In this document: positions 43,209-51,806 of the stretch, in pieces | Layout of the letters: each line of letters opens with the position of its first letter | Position numbering within the stretch: the first letter of the stretch is position 1 | DNA from: Fibrobacter sp. UWB15 | GTDB lineage: Bacteria > Fibrobacterota > Fibrobacteria > Fibrobacterales > Fibrobacteraceae | DNA length: 64,000 nucleotides | Assembly (NCBI RefSeq): GCF_900177705.1 | Contig: NZ_FXBA01000001.1 | Location: 930,001 to 994,000 of the forward strand | Direction of reading: 5' to 3' | The notes under the pieces: model-generated | Told to the model about the DNA's origin: nothing | What the model saw: only the letters and a program-made list of their open reading frames with translations | Databases searched by the model: none | Translations under genes and position numbers: made by a program

Positions 43209-45041
43209 ATGAATGAGTTTCAAACGTACTCGGAACTCGCAGAGAAGCTGAAAGAGGCCAATCTGCATTTTGATGGTAAGCACTTGTTTTATGCCGACCA
43301 GAAGTTGAACGATAACGCTGCCAAGGCGAGTGTTGAACGCTTCGGCGTGACAATGCATGATATCGGGGTGCTATACCGAAAGCAGATGCGCGGGGCTAGC
43401 TGGGAAGATAATAAGAAGATTGTCCCAGTCGTCTCGCCATTGTTCAGTCGAAGCTATCAGTGGAATGGGCTCGACAATAAGCTGTTCTCATGCTTCAAGT
43501 GTGCCATCAATCCGACCGACGGTTCGCCGTTGGTGATAGTGCAAGCTCCAAACAATCGCATGTATCCGATGCCGTCTGGTGGCACTGTTCGAATGGAACT
43601 GGCTCGGTTGTCGGCGCTGTGTGCGTCAATCAAGGTGAACGAGACGCAATCGTTAAAGGATTGTATTGACGCTGATTTTCAAGAGGCTTGTGCCGAATCC
43701 ACGCGTAAGGCGGCTGAATTGACCGATTCTGACCAGTTCGCGGAATGGTGTGTTGGACATCTTCCTACGACTATGCTGACCCATGAGACACTTAATCTGG
43801 TCATTGCCGTCGAGCAGAATGAGGTTTGCAAGGTGTCGAAGCCGATTGGAGCGTTCTTTGGTCGCCAAAGTGATTATGTAGACCCGCTGCGTTTCGTTGT
43901 CGAGCATCCAGATGTCATAGCGTCGAATCCGGCGAACATGGTTCCGATGCCAGTCGTCTACAGCAATGACCCGAATGTCCCTGCCTTGAATTACTTGGAC
44001 CTCGACGCGATTGTAAGTGATTCGCCGTGTCCTACATGGGAGTTCTGGCTGAAACGCTTTACTGATGATGAGGCCAAGGTGTTTATGGCGTACGTGTGGT
44101 CAATCTTCGATGCCGATAACAAAGGTCGTCAAGCGTTGTATATCTATGACAAGGACGGTTTCAGTGGCAAGTCCGTGGTCCTTAACGCCATATTTAATGG
44201 ACTTGGCGAGAAACTGTGTGTCGCTTTGCAGAAGGATAGTCTCTGCAACCAGTTCGCCTTGGCAAAGGTATACGACAAAAGGTTTATTACGATAGACGAC
44301 AATAAGAATTGTTATTTGTTTAAGGGCGAGAAACCGCACATGATCTTGGGTGGCGGCATGGCCGAAATCGAGTTGAAGGGGCGCAATTCGTTCTCGACGA
44401 GGCTCTGTTGCCGTATAATCGCTTGCGGTAACGTCATGTTGTCCATTGACACGCACGCTCTGCATGAAACCAGTCGTGTTATTGTGATAAAGCCCAAGAT
44501 GACTGATGAAATCATACAGCAGATTGCTGCGAAGGATGCTAATGGCAATGTAATCCGCGACGCCTCTGGCCGACCGAAACTCGTTGGGGACAGTTCCTTC
44601 GGTGATAGGCTTAAAGAGGAGTTCAGCGGATTCTTGTTCAAGTGCCGTGACGTCTACGCAGAGCTTTGTCCGACACGAGCTAGTATCATTGTGCCGGATT
44701 CCATCTTGGAACATAACGATGAGATGAGCGACGAACACGAAGACGTGTATGATTCGTTGATGGAATACTTCGACGTCGGCGCCGAATTTAGGTGTTCTCC
44801 AACGGAGCTGATGGAATTCGTTACGAGTCGGTTACGGAACGGCATCGGCGAGCGCCTTGGCTGTACGTTCAATGGCTTCTTGACATATCTGATGAAACGG
44901 TATCAGATAACCAAGAAGACCGTACGGATAGGGAAGGCGACTCCGAAGATGTATGTCGGTATCGGCATCAAGGCGAATCAGCCTAAGCTCTATAACATTG
45001 AAGATTCACTTCTGGTGATAGGGGGTGACATGGGAACCTAG
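43209..45041 (+). CDS. SF3-type helicase/primase-like ATPase
   Basis: 610 residues. The C-terminal half resembles the D5/P4-type helicase of phages and satellites: Walker A-like IYDKDGFSGKSVVLNAIF at about 320, Walker B-like RFITIDDNKN at about 365, then a SF3 motif C-like stretch (FSTRLCCRIIACGN) with Asn in the expected place. The N-terminal half shows a paired Cys segment (SCFKC) but no clear primase motif. It probably unwinds DNA during replication of the element or a circular form. An AAAAGGA ribosome site supports the ATG at 43209. It is followed by a primase-like gene. Confidence 0.65.
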   Translation: MNEFQTYSELAEKLKEANLHFDGKHLFYADQKLNDNAAKASVERFGVTMHDIGVLYRKQMRGASWEDNKKIVPVVSPLFSRSYQWNGLDNKLFSCFKCAINPTDGSPLVIVQAPNNRMYPMPSGGTVRMELARLSALCASIKVNETQSLKDCIDADFQEACAESTRKAAELTDSDQFAEWCVGHLPTTMLTHETLNLVIAVEQNEVCKVSKPIGAFFGRQSDYVDPLRFVVEHPDVIASNPANMVPMPVVYSNDPNVPALNYLDLDAIVSDSPCPTWEFWLKRFTDDEAKVFMAYVWSIFDADNKGRQALYIYDKDGFSGKSVVLNAIFNGLGEKLCVALQKDSLCNQFALAKVYDKRFITIDDNKNCYLFKGEKPHMILGGGMAEIELKGRNSFSTRLCCRIIACGNVMLSIDTHALHETSRVIVIKPKMTDEIIQQIAAKDANGNVIRDASGRPKLVGDSSFGDRLKEEFSGFLFKCRDVYAELCPTRASIIVPDSILEHNDEMSDEHEDVYDSLMEYFDVGAEFRCSPTELMEFVTSRLRNGIGERLGCTFNGFLTYLMKRYQITKKTVRIGKATPKMYVGIGIKANQPKLYNIEDSLLVIGGDMGT

Positions 45042-45053
45042 CACTGTCCACTG

Positions 45054-45132
45054 GTGACCACATGGTGTCCACAAGAAATGCCTTTTTTGAAGCGTTTTGG
45101 ACGAAAATGGCTGTTGTGGACGGTGTGGTCAC
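45054..45132 (+). repeat. Long imperfect hairpin between helicase and primase genes
   Basis: GTGACCACA...GTCCACAA pairs with TTGTGGAC...TGTGGTCAC across a loop of about 40 nt. It could regulate the downstream gene or act in replication. Confidence 0.5.
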
Positions 45133-45184
45133 TGTGGTCATTCTTATAAATCTATAACAGATAAACATTCAAAAAGGAGAATTT

Positions 45185-46045
45185 ATGAAACTGTTATACA
45201 AGCCTCAGGATTGCGTCCCCTTCATGTCCACTGTCCACATGACCAATGACGACTGGCTTCGTCGTCTCCAGAATCCACCCGTAATCGAAGACAAGTCCCT
45301 ATGTGACTTGGCAATATACGGTACGCAGATTGACAATCCAGAACTGGACCCAGAATCTTGTCTGCCAAGAAACATCGCGGATAACATGGATTGCCTTTAC
45401 GCGTTGCAGCTGGACTACGAGCCTGACAAGAAAACCGGCAAGGGAATGTCCATTGACGAGTTCTGTGACAGCTACGATTTCCGCTATACAATCTATACCA
45501 GTTATAGCTATGGGTTGACTCCGGGTGATCGCTACCGTGTCGTGGCCCCCTTGGCGGAGCCTCTGTATGTGCGTAACCTCAATCTCTTTGTGAAGGAAGC
45601 GCTTGAATTGCACTTTAAGTACTGTGACGTCTCATGTTTCCATAGGGGTCATTGGCAGAAGCTGCCGTGCAAGCGTAGTTCTGATGCTCCGTATCGGTTC
45701 TACCAGCATAAGGGTGAGCTGTTGGACTTGTTCAGCGTTGAGTGGCAAGAACTCGAAAACAAGCGCTATGCCGCCCACCTTGAAAAACTCCGAAAGGAGG
45801 AAGAGGCTAGGAGGCGGGCTCGTGAGGAAGAGTGTTCCGATGAGGACCGCCGGATTGCTGGAGCCATGCGCAAGGCTCAGGCCGTTATCGACGAAGCTCA
45901 AATTGGCAACCGCAACAATACGTTATTCAGTATACTGTGCTGGCTGAAAAGTATAGATGTTGAACGGTATACGGCTAGTGAATTGGATGTATGGGATGAT
46001 ATGCGTGCCGATTTCCAAGGTATGCTGAACCGCATTTGGAATTGA
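45185..46045 (+). CDS. Primase-like protein (possible AEP/PrimPol fold)
   Basis: 286 residues. The stretch from YALQLDYEPD through YTIYTSYSYG to DRYRVVAPLAEPL has the order and spacing of motifs I, II and III of archaeo-eukaryotic-type primases of plasmids and phages (acidic motif, Ser/His-type motif, then an arginine-rich strand). The C-terminal part has a charged helix (LEKLRKEEEARRRAREEE). It follows a helicase-like gene, so the two would form a primase-helicase replication module. The motif match is weak, so a Rep-type protein is the alternative. Its stop overlaps the next ATG. Confidence 0.5.
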   Translation: MKLLYKPQDCVPFMSTVHMTNDDWLRRLQNPPVIEDKSLCDLAIYGTQIDNPELDPESCLPRNIADNMDCLYALQLDYEPDKKTGKGMSIDEFCDSYDFRYTIYTSYSYGLTPGDRYRVVAPLAEPLYVRNLNLFVKEALELHFKYCDVSCFHRGHWQKLPCKRSSDAPYRFYQHKGELLDLFSVEWQELENKRYAAHLEKLRKEEEARRRAREEECSDEDRRIAGAMRKAQAVIDEAQIGNRNNTLFSILCWLKSIDVERYTASELDVWDDMRADFQGMLNRIWN

Positions 46046-46254
46046 TGCTAAGCCGTATAGGCTACATCGTAAGGAGTCCAGTATTGTTGCTGGACGCCTT
46101 TTCGTTTATGCTTCACGATATCACGCTGGACGCGTACATGGCGAAACCTATCGAAGTGCGGCTGGCCAACCTTCAATGGCTGGCTGAGTTATCAGAGAAC
46201 CGTAACTTCATTGAGGCCGTGCGCAAGCAACAGCAGAAGCGCGGCGTCATTTAA
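46045..46254 (+). CDS. Small hypothetical protein coupled to primase gene
   Basis: 69 residues beginning MLSRIGYIVRSPVLLLDAF and ending EAVRKQQQKRGVI. The ATG shares bases with the preceding stop (TGATG), a typical coupling site, which is the best evidence that it is translated. No family is recognised. The 135 bp after it hold a hairpin-rich stretch (AGCCCC...GGGGCT) and no gene. Confidence 0.5.
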   Translation: MLSRIGYIVRSPVLLLDAFSFMLHDITLDAYMAKPIEVRLANLQWLAELSENRNFIEAVRKQQQKRGVI

Positions 46255-46389
46255 TAGCCCCAGTGCTTTATTACACGTACTGTAAAGCCGTTGACGGTGG
46301 TAAACGCATTGAGCGTCTTTTAGCGTGTTTGGGGCTTTCGCTAAGGCTATTTTTATGATTCAGGTATATTCCCTTGGATAGACTAAAAT

Positions 46390-46632
46390 ATGACCATAAA
46401 TCATACTGATAAATGTTGGTGGAAGACCTTCTGTCAAGAGGCGAAGCGTGCTTATCGTCGAAAAGACATCGAAACGATGGCTCATCTCTACGAGCTATAC
46501 GAGCAGCACATGCATAAGCGTCTAATGCGCGAGTATCATTACTATAAACACCTCGACTACGAAGCCTTGTGACGTAAGGGCGCAATCGACCGACGGCTTG
46601 GTTACTACGACTGGCTGGAGGATAATGGCTAA
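46390..46632 (+). pseudogene. Small ORF with an in-frame TGA
   Basis: The reading frame (start MTINHTDKCWWKTFCQEAKR) stops at a TGA at 46570-46572, but the same frame continues for 19 codons with protein-like content (RKGAIDRRLGYYDWLEDNG) to a TAA at 46632. A nonsense mutation in an 81-codon gene, or a sequence error, would explain this. There is no recognisable family. Confidence 0.35.
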
Positions 46633-46710
46633 TTTGCTTCAAAATCGCCATTTTTAGTCTGTTTTGGCCATTTGGGTTATCGCAGCAAGTCCGTAGCCAT
46701 ACGGCATAAC

Positions 46711-46754
46711 TTGACAGAGCCTTATACCATTTGGTATTATACCAAATGGTATAA
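46711..46754 (+). promoter_or_regulatory. Promoter with 33-bp dyad operator before FISUMP cluster
   Basis: A perfect -35 TTGACA (46711-46716), 18-bp spacer and -10 TATTAT (46735-46740). The spacer and -10 lie within a perfect inverted repeat, arms TTATACCATTTGGTAT and ATACCAAATGGTATAA with one central base (46722-46754). It is 70 bp upstream of the first FISUMP gene. A repressor bound there would block polymerase; a weak terminator is a second reading. Confidence 0.6.
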
Positions 46755-46823
46755 TTTTTCTGGGGGGCTGTTTTGGGGTGAAAAAATTATATTTCCATTA
46801 GGTAAGCATTATTTGAGGCGTTT

Positions 46824-47993
46824 ATGAAGAAGTTTTTTGAGCTGTCATCCTGGAGCCGCAAGGCGGCGATAGGATCCATCCAACGTGTCATTGCGAGTAC
46901 GAAGTGCGTGGCAATCTCTCTTGTGTTGGTTGCGTTTTTGGCAGCGTGTGATGATTCGTCGTCGGCATCGGCAGAAAACAGTGAACCTGCGGCGTTGAGT
47001 AGTGCTGAAAAGCAGGGGCGTTCATCTTCGAGCTCGGTCTCTTCGGCGGGTTCGGAGACCTTGTCTTCTTCTTCTCGTTGCGCAGGTGCTTCTGAAGAAT
47101 GTGACGAAGCAATCTCTAGCGACAGCAATGCAGGGTCGAATGGGTCTAGCCGGTCTAGTTCGTCCGAAAAGAAAACGGAGTCTAGTAGCTCGGAGAAATT
47201 GTCCGAGGCAAGTAGCAGTTCTGCGGGTAAGGTGGATTGTTCGACATTTTTAGAGTTGGAAAAAAAACATGACAAATGGAATTGGTATGTGCCGAAGGAA
47301 TGCCGGTTTAATCCTGATATTGACTACGGCTCTATGACCGACAGCCGCGATGGTCAAGTTTATAGAACGGTAAAAATCGGTTCGCAGGTGTGGATGGCGG
47401 AGAATTTGAACTATGCTTACACAGGTGTGAAATTCAATTATAGAGACGATAACTCTGATAAAGACTATAGTTCTGATTCCTCAAGTTGGTGTTATCTTAA
47501 TGTGCTGGGTAATTGTGCTGGGACAGGTCGCCTTTACACCTGGGCTGCAGCAATTGACTCGGTGAAACTTGCAAATGATGCCGAGAACCCGTTGGATTGC
47601 GGTTATGGCAAAAACTGCTCTCTTCCTGCAAGAGTTCAGGGAATCTGTCCCGAAGGCTGGCATTTGCCGACTGCGGCCGAATGGGATACGCTGTTTACAA
47701 CTGTCGGGGGTAAATCTACGGCAGGTAATATACTGAAATCCCAAACGGGCTGGTGCTGTGATGCTAACGGCGACGATGCTTATGGTTTTTCAGCGTTGCC
47801 TGTAGGCTTTAGACATCAGTCTGGCTACTTTGACCATTTTAGAGACCACGCATACTTCTGGAGTGGGGATGCGACTCTTCTTGTTGAAAAAGCTGGTTCC
47901 ATGAGCTTGATTGCCAAGGACGAGTATGCGCATCGGTCTGGGAGTTATAAATTTTTTGCCTACTCGGTTCGTTGCGTAAAGGACTCCGAGTAA
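46824..47993 (+). CDS. FISUMP lipoprotein 1 of cluster
   Basis: 389 residues. A long signal region leads to the lipobox FLAAC (Cys42). About 7-27 of it (LSSWSRKAAIGSIQ, RVIASTK) is encoded by two dispersed palindromic repeats. A Ser/Glu linker runs to about 140. The FISUMP domain is at about 165-389: GSMTDSRDGQVYRTVKIGSQVWMAENLNY, GRLYTWAAAIDS, VQGICPEGWHLPTAAEWD, and the end YSVRCVKDSE. It is the first gene after the promoter at 46711 and is followed 18 bp later by the next gene of the cluster. Confidence 0.88.
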   Translation: MKKFFELSSWSRKAAIGSIQRVIASTKCVAISLVLVAFLAACDDSSSASAENSEPAALSSAEKQGRSSSSSVSSAGSETLSSSSRCAGASEECDEAISSDSNAGSNGSSRSSSSEKKTESSSSEKLSEASSSSAGKVDCSTFLELEKKHDKWNWYVPKECRFNPDIDYGSMTDSRDGQVYRTVKIGSQVWMAENLNYAYTGVKFNYRDDNSDKDYSSDSSSWCYLNVLGNCAGTGRLYTWAAAIDSVKLANDAENPLDCGYGKNCSLPARVQGICPEGWHLPTAAEWDTLFTTVGGKSTAGNILKSQTGWCCDANGDDAYGFSALPVGFRHQSGYFDHFRDHAYFWSGDATLLVEKAGSMSLIAKDEYAHRSGSYKFFAYSVRCVKDSE

Positions 47994-48011
47994 TAACCCA
48001 AAGGTTTCCCT

Positions 48012-49070
48012 ATGAAAAACACATTCGCGAAAAAGTTCACGGTCTGCGCCCTTGCGGGGGTGCTCGGTTTCGCCCTGACCGCCTGTGACGATTCTTCGTC
48101 GGCGGGTGACGATGACAATAACGTCATTCTGAGCGGCGATAGCCGCGAAGAATCCAGTGATTCTCGTTCCAACGATAAGGACGAAGCAATCTCCAGCAGC
48201 GACAAGGCCACTGATAAGGATAGCGAGCCTGCCGAAGGCTCCAGTTCGTCGGTGGAGAAGGGGCTGCCGGACAGCGACGCCAAGTCCAGCAGTTCGGCGA
48301 AAGAAACCAAGACTTCTTCTGACTCCAAGAGTTCAAGTTCTGTGAAGTCGGGTGACTCGTCCAGCAGCAGTTCTGCGGGCAAGGTGAATGGCTTGGCGAC
48401 GCCGTGCAAGACTGAAACCGAAGACAACTGCGAGTATGGCGAGTTGGTGGATGAACGCGATGGCCAGACATACAAGACGGTGAAAATCGGCGACAAGGTG
48501 TGGATGGCCGAAAACCTGAACTATGACCCTGGACAGGGTGGTTCAGGTTCGTCGGCATACGATTGGTCATGGTGCTATGACGACGACCCTTCCAATTGCG
48601 CCAAATACGGGCGGCTCTACACCTGGGCCGCCGCGATGGACTCCGCTACGACCTATTGTGGTTTCGGCAAGTCCTGCACGGCGACGCATCCCGTCCAGGG
48701 CATCTGCCCGAGCGGCTGGCATTTGCCCGATACGACCGATTGGCACGATCTCATCGTAGCTGCCGGCGGAAAGTATTCCGCGGGAGCAAAGTTGAAATCG
48801 ACCTCCGGGTGGGAGAACGATGGCTACGGGAACGATGGCAACGGCACGGATGCGTTCGGCTTCTCGGCGCTCCCGTCCGGCTACAGGAGCCGCGACGGGG
48901 GGGACTACTACACCGCCGGCGGCTATGCGAACATCTGGTCTTCTTTCGAGTACATCACGGGCCTCGTCGCGTACCAGATGATCCTGCGCAGCACCAACGC
49001 GTACGCATACGTGGATCGCAGCAATGAGGACTACGGCTACGCGGTCCGCTGCGTGAAGGACTCGGACTAA
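48012..49070 (+). CDS. FISUMP lipoprotein 2 of cluster
   Basis: 352 residues. Signal MKNTFAKKFTVCALAGVLGF with lipobox LTAC, nearly identical at DNA level to the start of the gene at 51807. The Ser-rich linker (about 26-130) contains NVILSGDSREESSDS, encoded by a GTCATTCTGAGC...GAATCC repeat. The FISUMP domain follows (DERDGQTYKTVKIGDKVWMAENLNY, YGRLYTWAAAMDS, VQGICPSGWHLPDTTDWHDL, YAVRCVKDSD). It lies 18 bp after its neighbour and 18 bp before the next gene. Confidence 0.88.
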   Translation: MKNTFAKKFTVCALAGVLGFALTACDDSSSAGDDDNNVILSGDSREESSDSRSNDKDEAISSSDKATDKDSEPAEGSSSSVEKGLPDSDAKSSSSAKETKTSSDSKSSSSVKSGDSSSSSSAGKVNGLATPCKTETEDNCEYGELVDERDGQTYKTVKIGDKVWMAENLNYDPGQGGSGSSAYDWSWCYDDDPSNCAKYGRLYTWAAAMDSATTYCGFGKSCTATHPVQGICPSGWHLPDTTDWHDLIVAAGGKYSAGAKLKSTSGWENDGYGNDGNGTDAFGFSALPSGYRSRDGGDYYTAGGYANIWSSFEYITGLVAYQMILRSTNAYAYVDRSNEDYGYAVRCVKDSD

Positions 49071-49088
49071 ATCTCAAAAGGTTTCCCT

Positions 49089-50831
49089 ATGAAAAACACG
49101 TTCTCTAGAAAGTTTACGGTCTGTGCCCTTGCGGGGGTGCTTGGTTCTGCGTTTATCGGCTGCGGGGACGACGGGTCGTCTTCGCCGAGCGCAAAGGGAC
49201 TCCCTGCCGAAGTGGCTGACAAGGCGGAACTCGAAACCTACGAGTGCAGCATGGATGTCATCGGCGAGAAGGTCTATGTGACCGAACTCGAAGAGAACTA
49301 CGAATGCGACGGCGAGAAGTGGTTTAAGTCCTACGACCAGACAAAGCCGAGTTCGACAGAGTCATCGAGCGGCAAGAATCCCGACGGCTCCAGCGACTCC
49401 AAGACTGCTGATAGGGATGGTTCGTCGAGTAGCGGAGTCAATAAATTTCTTCAGAATTTAGATTCTTCAAAATCGGTTTGGGATTACTTGAATCCTGATA
49501 TTGATTATGGTGAATTTACCGATAAACGAGATGGTAAAATCTACAAGACCGTTGTAATTGGTGGACATGTTTGGATGGCTGAAAATTTGAATTACGCATA
49601 TAAAGAGCCGACAGAAACTTTGGATTCTTTGAGCCTTTGCTATGAAAATAATCCTGTAAATTGTACATATTTCGGACGCCTGTATTTATGGTCTGCTGCT
49701 ATGGATAGTGCTGGAGTTGCATCTGGAATAGCTAGTCAATGTAGTGAAGGCGTTGAATGTGCTGCGTCTTTTCCAATTCAAGGAGTTTGCCCCGAAAGCT
49801 GGCATTTACCTCGCTACAATGAATGGGAAAGTATGCTGAATTATGTTGATTACAGTGTGTCTGGAATTAAGCTCAAAACAATCGGTGGTTGGGATACCAG
49901 TAATGATAGCCATCCACTTACCAATGAGAATTCTTTTGGTTTTTCCATTTTGCCTGGTGGCATGAATTATCATAAAAAATATCAAAGTGTAGGAACAGGT
50001 GCTTATTTTTGGACTTCAACAGGTAGGCATATACATGTTATGAGCTCGGATTCTAGTATGGGAAGCTCTCTTCTTGATCGCGGTGCTTATATGTCTGTCC
50101 GTTGTGTCATGGATAGTGCTGATGGCTGGAGCTGGAATGTTCCCAAAAAGGATCGGTTGAATCCAAAGCTTACTTATGGAACAATGACAGATTCCCGAGA
50201 TAATCAAACCTATAAAACTATTGAAATAGGAAATCAAGTCTGGATGGCGGAGAATCTAAACTTTGATGATGAATCGGGAAAAAGCTTCTGCTATGATGAT
50301 AATCCCGATTATTGCGCTGTGACGGGCCGCCTTTACACATGGGCTGCAGCTATAGATTCTTCTACATTAGCAAATGATGAGAGTAATCCACAAATTTGCG
50401 GTATCGGGCATATATGCGACAGACTTACTCAGGAAAATCTTGATAAAAAAGCTATTCAAGGAATCTGTCCAAGTGGTTGGCATCTACCAAGCAGTACAGA
50501 ATGGCGTACTCTCATTACAGAAGCAGGTGGCGAAAATTTGGCGGCACGAACATTAAAATCTAGTTCTGGTTGGAATACTGATTCCTATGGTTATGGTGAT
50601 GGAACTGACGAAAAAGGTTTTTCCGCTTTACCTGCAGGAGATAGAAACAGAAAAGCGGAATTTACTGATGCTGGAAGTAGCACTGTTTTTTGGTCATCTT
50701 CTGAAGGAGAATGGAACGATTACTACAATTATGCGGCTTGTTTTGGTTTTCATGCAGGCAATAAAGTGACATCTGTTTATGATTTCAAAAATATCGCCCG
50801 ATCAGTTCGTTGCATCAAGGACTCCGAGTAA
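49089..50831 (+). CDS. FISUMP lipoprotein 3, with two FISUMP domains
   Basis: 580 residues. The signal (MKNTFSRKFTVCALAGVLGS, lipobox FIGC) matches that of the gene at 52713. A small Cys-containing unit (ETYECSMDV...ENYECDGEKW) precedes the linker. Two FISUMP domains follow, about 137-345 and 350-580, each with WMAENLN, GRLY and GWHLP blocks. The first ends SVRCVMDSADGWSW and runs straight into the second. It is the only tandem-domain member here. Base composition is AT-richer than in its neighbours over the domains. Confidence 0.87.
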   Translation: MKNTFSRKFTVCALAGVLGSAFIGCGDDGSSSPSAKGLPAEVADKAELETYECSMDVIGEKVYVTELEENYECDGEKWFKSYDQTKPSSTESSSGKNPDGSSDSKTADRDGSSSSGVNKFLQNLDSSKSVWDYLNPDIDYGEFTDKRDGKIYKTVVIGGHVWMAENLNYAYKEPTETLDSLSLCYENNPVNCTYFGRLYLWSAAMDSAGVASGIASQCSEGVECAASFPIQGVCPESWHLPRYNEWESMLNYVDYSVSGIKLKTIGGWDTSNDSHPLTNENSFGFSILPGGMNYHKKYQSVGTGAYFWTSTGRHIHVMSSDSSMGSSLLDRGAYMSVRCVMDSADGWSWNVPKKDRLNPKLTYGTMTDSRDNQTYKTIEIGNQVWMAENLNFDDESGKSFCYDDNPDYCAVTGRLYTWAAAIDSSTLANDESNPQICGIGHICDRLTQENLDKKAIQGICPSGWHLPSSTEWRTLITEAGGENLAARTLKSSSGWNTDSYGYGDGTDEKGFSALPAGDRNRKAEFTDAGSSTVFWSSSEGEWNDYYNYAACFGFHAGNKVTSVYDFKNIARSVRCIKDSE

Positions 50832-50849
50832 TAACCCAAAGGTTTCGCT

Positions 50850-51788
50850 ATGAAAAATTTATTCGCCATGAACTTTGTGAAAGTGTCATCCTGGAGAGGC
50901 GGGGCGGCGGTAGGGTGCGTGCTCGCGGCGCTTTGCCTTGGGGCATTTGTGGGCTGTGACGATTCGTCGTCGGCGAGTTCCAATGAAACCGAAGCGTCTA
51001 GTTCGTCTGTAGTGTCTTCAGACAATGAAGTCAAGTCCAGCAGTTCCACGAAGGAAAACAAGGACTCTTCCGACTCCAAGAGTTCAAGTTCCGTAAAAGT
51101 ATCGGCTTTATCATCTAGTTCTGTGGCATTGGCAACGCCTTGCAAGACTGAAACCGAGGACAGCTGCGAATATGGAACATTGAATGACGAACGAGATGGT
51201 CAGATTTATAAGACTGTTAAGATTGGTGACCAGTGGTGGATGGCGGAGAACTTGAACTATGAGGCGGCAAGCGGCAGTTACTGCTACGGAGAGACCAAAA
51301 GTGACCCCAAGACGGAAAATTGCGCCACATATGGGCGTCTCTACATTTGGTCCACAGCCGTGGGCATGTCCGAGGACGAATGCGTCTATGGAAGTTATTG
51401 CAGCTTGCTCAGGGGCAATGTGCAGGGCATTTGCCCCGACGGTTGGCACATTCCGACCAACGATGAATGGGGAGTCCTAATCATCGCAGTGGGCGGGTCC
51501 AACTCGTCAACTACGGGTGTTAAGCTCAAGGCTACAACGCTTTGGAAAGCTAAAGACGGCATCACCAATGTTGATGCCGTCGGCTTTGCCGCGCTGCCAG
51601 CAGGTGACAGGGGCGTCGGAGGCGGCTTCTACGGTGTCGGCAGTCTGGCCTATTTTTGGAGTGCCTCACAATACAAAGTCGATTACCCCAACTTTATGAC
51701 CCTGCGCTATGACTGGCGCACCGCGTCCCTGAGCTACTGCCAAAAAGGCGAAGGCTTCTCCGTCCGTTGCGTCAAGGATTCTGACTAA
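50850..51788 (+). CDS. FISUMP lipoprotein 4 of cluster
   Basis: 312 residues. The signal differs from its neighbours: MKNLFAMNFVKVSSWRGGAA then VGCVLAALCLGAFVGC, where VSSWRGGAAVGC derives from a GTCATCCTGGAGAGG repeat. Ser-rich linker to about 95. FISUMP domain with DERDGQIYKTVKIGDQWWMAENLNY, YGRLYIWSTAVG, VQGICPDGWHIPTNDEWG and FSVRCVKDSD. Confidence 0.87.
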   Translation: MKNLFAMNFVKVSSWRGGAAVGCVLAALCLGAFVGCDDSSSASSNETEASSSSVVSSDNEVKSSSSTKENKDSSDSKSSSSVKVSALSSSSVALATPCKTETEDSCEYGTLNDERDGQIYKTVKIGDQWWMAENLNYEAASGSYCYGETKSDPKTENCATYGRLYIWSTAVGMSEDECVYGSYCSLLRGNVQGICPDGWHIPTNDEWGVLIIAVGGSNSSTTGVKLKATTLWKAKDGITNVDAVGFAALPAGDRGVGGGFYGVGSLAYFWSASQYKVDYPNFMTLRYDWRTASLSYCQKGEGFSVRCVKDSD

Positions 51789-51806
51789 ATCTCAAAAGGT
51801 TTCCCC

